The position numbers were made by a program, and so were the translations under genes. The notes beneath the pieces were generated by a model, which was not told where the DNA came from, did no database searches, and worked only from the letters and a program-made list of their open reading frames with translations. A DNA stretch of 64,000 nt. Origin: an uncultured Prochlorococcus sp. (lineage in GTDB: Bacteria; Cyanobacteriota; Cyanobacteriia; PCC-6307; Cyanobiaceae). Each line of letters opens with the position of its first letter. Positions within the stretch are counted from its first letter, which is position 1. The DNA lies in contig CACBEF010000002.1 of assembly GCA_902538225.1 (NCBI GenBank), forward strand, positions 1-64,000, read 5' to 3'. This document shows, piece after piece, positions 60,444 through 64,000 of this stretch.

Positions 60444-61214
60444 ATTAAAAAAAATATTTTCTTTATAATTAAAAACAATACAACAAAGTTATTAGTTACA
60501 CTTTCATTTTTACTTATTCTTCCATTTGTACAAAAACAATGGTTAAATTTGTATTCACTCAATATTAATGATATTTCCTTTTATTCAATCCTTTATTATT
60601 TGAGCGGTGCAATATGCCCATTTTTGGTGTATGTAAACTCATTAAAAAACTATACATACTATAATTTTACTAAGGATAAAATCCATAATATAAAAATAAT
60701 TAAAGGAAAAAGATTATTATTCTTAGTAGCAATAAATTTAATATTTCTCTCTTACTTAATAGCTGAATATATATATATAAATTTTGATCTTATATTTAAT
60801 TTATTTCTTGAAGGAATTAATGTACCGAAACCGGATATTCCACAGTTAAGTTTTTTCATATTTTTAATTTCTATCCTATTAATTTTTAGGAAATCTAGGT
60901 TTCTGTTAAAAAAAATAATATTGGTAAATTTTATTTTGATTTCTCTCTATCTTTGGCATCTTCAAATTAATTATATTAGTGTTGATGATCAGTTTCATAT
61001 TTATAGATATTTTGGTTTGAATGACTTAAATTTAATTAATCTTTTTATCCTAGTCGCAATAGAAATTTCTTTTTATACGTGGTCATTCTTATCATATAAA
61101 ACTAATTTGAGCGATTGGATAGTGCCCAAACCTCAAAAAGGGGATGTTATCCCCTTTTTGAATATATTTATTTTTTATTTTTTTATAATTATTTACTACT
61201 CAATACTTACTTAA
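60444..61214 (+). CDS. Hypothetical multi-TM protein, possible ATT start
   Basis: Track ORF 60549..61214 (TTG); upstream in-frame TM helix KLLVTLSFLLILPFV lacks a canonical start. Confidence 0.5.
   Translation: MKKNIFFIIKNNTTKLLVTLSFLLILPFVQKQWLNLYSLNINDISFYSILYYLSGAICPFLVYVNSLKNYTYYNFTKDKIHNIKIIKGKRLLFLVAINLIFLSYLIAEYIYINFDLIFNLFLEGINVPKPDIPQLSFFIFLISILLIFRKSRFLLKKIILVNFILISLYLWHLQINYISVDDQFHIYRYFGLNDLNLINLFILVAIEISFYTWSFLSYKTNLSDWIVPKPQKGDVIPFLNIFIFYFFIIIYYSILT
61133..61161. terminator. Symmetric (bidirectional) terminator-like hairpin
   Basis: TCAAAAAGGGGAT-GTT-ATCCCCTTTTTGA, perfect 13 bp arms. Confidence 0.75.
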
Positions 61215-61229
61215 ATATTTCTAATTCTT

Positions 61230-61814
61230 CTATAGCGCAGAAAAATATTCCTTACTACCTTTGGGGTCCTCTAACATTGTTTTCTCTCCTGGAGTCCAGT
61301 TTGCTGGACATACTTCATCGGGGTTTGCCGCAACGTATTGATAACCTTGAAGAATCCTTAGCGTTTCATCAACATTTCTACCTACAGGAGCCTTGTTAAC
61401 AGTCGTATGCATAACTATTCCTTCGGGATTGATAAGAAATAAACCTCTATCAGCCTCCCCATCATCATTTAGAACATTGTACGCCTGGCAAATTTCTCTT
61501 TTTAAGTCAGAAACTAACGGATAGTTAATATCACCAATACCACCTTCATTTCTTGGGGTTTGTATCCAAGCCAAATGACAGTGTTTGCTATCAACTGATA
61601 CCCCAAGTATTTCCGTATTAAGTGCCGAGAAATCTTGGTATCTATCACTAAATGCTGTGATTTCAGTTGGACATACAAATGTAAAGTCTAGTGGATAAAA
61701 GAATAGAACAACCCATTTACCTCTTAGACCTGAAAGTGTAATCTCCTTAAACTCTTGATCATATACTGCTGTAGCACTAAAGTCTGGTGCTTCTTGGCCA
61801 ACTCTTAAGCTCAT
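61230..61814 (-). CDS. 2-Cys peroxiredoxin
   Basis: [35 protein letters not shown]. Confidence 0.97.
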   Translation of the reverse strand: MSLRVGQEAPDFSATAVYDQEFKEITLSGLRGKWVVLFFYPLDFTFVCPTEITAFSDRYQDFSALNTEILGVSVDSKHCHLAWIQTPRNEGGIGDINYPLVSDLKREICQAYNVLNDDGEADRGLFLINPEGIVMHTTVNKAPVGRNVDETLRILQGYQYVAANPDEVCPANWTPGEKTMLEDPKGSKEYFSAL

Positions 61815-61913
61815 GAATAAATTTGTCCTTATTTAAATTATGTATGGTCTGAATGACCGTAATAGGTATTATAATTTTATTAATAATGAATTAGCAAGTT
61901 TTTTTTTAATTCA

Positions 61914-62039
61914 ATGAAATGGCACTATTCCTTTACTAGGAAATTTACAATTTTGAATCACAATAAACTTTTAAAAAATCTCAAAAAGGAGTTAATTAAA
62001 TATCCCATTAACAGGCTTGACAATAAAAATTCGAATTAA
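61914..62039 (+). CDS. Hypothetical small basic ORF
   Basis: Manually read 41 aa: MKWHYSFTRKFTILNHNKLLKNLKKELIKYPINRLDNKNSN. Confidence 0.3.
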   Translation: MKWHYSFTRKFTILNHNKLLKNLKKELIKYPINRLDNKNSN

Positions 62040-62117
62040 AAGAAATTTTATTTTATTTAAGATTCCTTAAAATCTAACTCCCTATAATTAGAGATATTCT
62101 TTTTAATATTTTTAATT

Positions 62118-62276
62118 ATGGCTAAATATATAGAAAGACTAAAGGAAAAAGTTAAAATAAAAAAATTTGATTCTAATCAGCCAATTGGAGCTTGGATTTT
62201 CGTTGTAATTTTGAATATAGTTGGATTTGCAGGTTATTTTTACTTAAAGGTAAATCATATACAACTAGGTAGTTAA
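62118..62276 (+). CDS. Small single-TM protein (MAKYIERLKEKVKIKKFDSNQPIGAWIFVVILNIVGFAGYFYLKVNHIQLGS)
   Basis: Manually read 52 aa ORF absent from the track. Confidence 0.6.
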   Translation: MAKYIERLKEKVKIKKFDSNQPIGAWIFVVILNIVGFAGYFYLKVNHIQLGS

Positions 62277-62280
62277 AAAC

Positions 62281-62502
62281 TTATTTTATTTCCTTCTTAA
62301 TTGAGCGACAAAAATTTTTAAGTCTTTCATTTCTCGTTAAGTCAGGTAAAGTCCAAATTGATTCTGTCTCAGGTAATGGATCTTTGCTCCATTCTTTGAA
62401 TTCTTCCATTATCGAAGCATTATTTAATTTTGATGTATACTGTTTTCTTTTTTTTAAATATTTTCTTATCACTGTAATATTTGCCTCAATATATTCCCTC
62501 AT
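62281..62502 (-). CDS. Hypothetical protein
   Basis: 73 aa ORF. Confidence 0.5.
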   Translation of the reverse strand: MREYIEANITVIRKYLKKRKQYTSKLNNASIMEEFKEWSKDPLPETESIWTLPDLTRNERLKNFCRSIKKEIK

Positions 62503-62565
62503 AATAAATACTTAGTCTTATATTAATTTATCATCTAGCAAGTTCTACTTTAAAGAAAAGATTAA

Positions 62566-62736
62566 TTAGACATTTTGAACTGCTTGAAAAAGTCCAAACG
62601 AATAACCTCCTATTAGAATCCAGCCAAGTACACTCGATATTATTGTAGATCTTCGATTGTGTCTTCTTAAAGCTGATTCAATCATTTCATTAACTTCATC
62701 TCTATTAAGGTATTCATTCTTAGATTTTTTTTTCAT
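62566..62736 (-). CDS. Small single-TM protein (MKKKSKNEYLNRDEVNEMIESALRRHNRRSTIISSVLGWILIGGYSFGLFQAVQNV)
   Basis: Manually read 56 aa ORF absent from the track. Confidence 0.6.
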   Translation of the reverse strand: MKKKSKNEYLNRDEVNEMIESALRRHNRRSTIISSVLGWILIGGYSFGLFQAVQNV

Positions 62737-62934
62737 TTTTTTCTTTTTACAATAAACGAATTTATAAGAAAGTGAGCTAAATATTTTTACTTTTAAGTAA
62801 GAGTTTTATTTTTGATGATTTTTTAGATATTTAATGCTTTTGTCTATAAATATATCATCAAATTTTAAAAATAAGTTTTAAAATTATAAGATAAGCTACA
62901 GGTATTGAAGAATCATAGTTTTTTTATACAAACA

Positions 62935-63111
62935 ATGAATATTAATGATAAATCTGTTTTAGAAATGCTTAATAAACTTATTGCTATTAATAGGCTAAAT
63001 AAAACTCAAATTCTTCAAATGGTGAATTTAGTTTCAATATCAAATGATTTCAATGATTTAGAGGATAATTTGAAGTGGGAAAGTTCTAATTCATTTAATC
63101 AAAATATTTAA
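62935..63111 (+). CDS. Hypothetical protein
   Basis: ATG 62935 (MNINDKSVLEML…) preferred over TTG 62905. Confidence 0.45.
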   Translation: MNINDKSVLEMLNKLIAINRLNKTQILQMVNLVSISNDFNDLEDNLKWESSNSFNQNI

Positions 63112-63221
63112 AATAAATAAACTCTTTGTTTGATAATTATGAATTCTTTAAATTTATATAAGAGATAAATAATATTTAAATGAATTAATTAAGAGTTTTA
63201 ATAATAATTTTTATAGGCTAT

Positions 63222-63395
63222 TCAAATGAATTTTTGATAATAATATTTCTTGTAAGAAACTTGCTCTTGATTACTATAATTAAGTGTTGTTTTCTTATCC
63301 TTGCTAATTAATTTAATTATTATTGTAGAAGTTATTATTATTATTAGTATAATTAGTAAGTCTCCAACAGTAATCCCTCTCTCCTTAAGATTCAT
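63222..63395 (-). CDS. Hypothetical single-TM protein
   Basis: MNLKERGITVGDLLIILIIIITSTIIIKLISKDKK…; internal Met preferred over track start. Confidence 0.6.
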   Translation of the reverse strand: MNLKERGITVGDLLIILIIIITSTIIIKLISKDKKTTLNYSNQEQVSYKKYYYQKFI

Positions 63396-63559
63396 AATAA
63401 AACATATATTTTGTTTAAATATAGCCTTTTTTATTTGATAAACTAATATTTTTAACAAACCTGCTAAAAATACATATTAATGAATTATAAAAAGAATATA
63501 AAAATATTAAGACTATAAGCTTTTGAGTCATATAAAAATGTATATATGAATTAAATAGT

Positions 63560-63739
63560 ATGGAAGTCAAAAAAAAAATTATTAGTTCTAACACTTCTGA
63601 TTTTTTCTCTAAAGAGATGATTATCACAAAAAAATCACTTAACGAAAATCAACTAAAATTTACTTATCAAAAACAGTTAATCTCAGATCTAGATTGTAAG
63701 CACAAGGAATGGTCAAAATCGATTGACAGAAAAATTTAA
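63560..63739 (+). CDS. Hypothetical small soluble protein
   Basis: Manually read 59 aa: MEVKKKIISSNTSDFFSKEMIITKKSLNENQLKFTYQKQLISDLDCKHKEWSKSIDRKI. Confidence 0.5.
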   Translation: MEVKKKIISSNTSDFFSKEMIITKKSLNENQLKFTYQKQLISDLDCKHKEWSKSIDRKI

Positions 63740-63888
63740 AAGCTTTCGTTGATTATATTTAAAAGTTTATTTCTTTTATTTGTATTTTTCTCTTCCCAAT
63801 GAAGTGTTACTTCATCATTAATGATAGGTTTTGCTTCATAAGCTAAATACCAAAGAATAAATCCGGCAGGAAATATTAAAATATGCAT
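63736..63888 (-). CDS. Small single-TM protein (MHILIFPAGFILWYLAYEAKPIINDEVTLHWEEKNTNKRNKLLNIINESF)
   Basis: Manually read 50 aa ORF; convergent 4 nt overlap with the previous ORF. Confidence 0.5.
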   Translation of the reverse strand: MHILIFPAGFILWYLAYEAKPIINDEVTLHWEEKNTNKRNKLLNIINESF

Positions 63889-63923
63889 AGCAAAATTAGT
63901 TGACTTAAATCAAATATAGTGCA

Positions 63924-63944
63924 ACACTTGTAATGTGCAAGTGT
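63924..63944. promoter_or_regulatory. Inverted repeat ACACTTG-TAATGTG-CAAGTGT, possible operator
   Basis: Perfect 7 bp arms 19 nt upstream of the last CDS. Confidence 0.5.
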
Positions 63945-63963
63945 GACACTAATTTTTTTAATT

Positions 63964-64000
63964 ATGCCCTCTCAGAGGAAAAGAATTGGTTTTTTGCCAA
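63964..64000 (+). CDS. 5' end of a CDS leaving the window (MPSQRKRIGFLP…), possibly a small DNA-binding protein
   Basis: ATG and 12 open codons; identification tentative. Confidence 0.4.
   Translation, partial: MPSQRKRIGFLP

Noticed and set aside
61115-61399. Plus-strand ORF running antisense into the peroxiredoxin gene
   Set aside because: Alternative frame over the terminator hairpin and antisense to a conserved gene.

Overview
This 64 kb AT-rich, gene-dense window looks like chromosomal DNA of a marine picocyanobacterium, most likely high-light Prochlorococcus. The call rests on gene content (chlH, acsF, psb30, ycf20, PetP-like, cyanobacterial DUFs), very short intergenic spaces and many tiny membrane proteins; no database search was run. 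Recognisable genes include gpx, purT, pepN, rpsU, an ABC-2 exporter, initiator tRNA-fMet, an L-asparaginase/CGLD27/rsfS/DUF3318 cluster, carB, an ABC exporter, tpiA-folP, chlH, dapB, DUF2949-DUF3038-DUF4335, mfd, terC-like, fmt, tldE/tldD, acsF, an RNB-family protein, a tandem pair of half-size UPF0016 proteins, psb30, rpmF, an FtsH homologue and a 2-Cys peroxiredoxin. I saw no rRNA, CRISPR array, IS element, prophage or defence island. The strongest points are: (1) an FtsH homologue whose HEXXH zinc site reads NEVGR and which lacks the first TM helix (FtsHi-like); (2) an RNB-family protein whose DxDDA catalytic motif appears lost; (3) three loci where a coding-like N-terminus (signal peptide, DUF3038 core or TM helix) has no ATG/GTG/TTG start and the best in-frame start is ATT; (4) an orphan minus-strand terminator that implies an unannotated small RNA; (5) a compact nucleoside deoxyribosyltransferase/phosphoribosyltransferase operon with unknown partners. 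About a dozen small ORFs missing from the supplied track were read manually.
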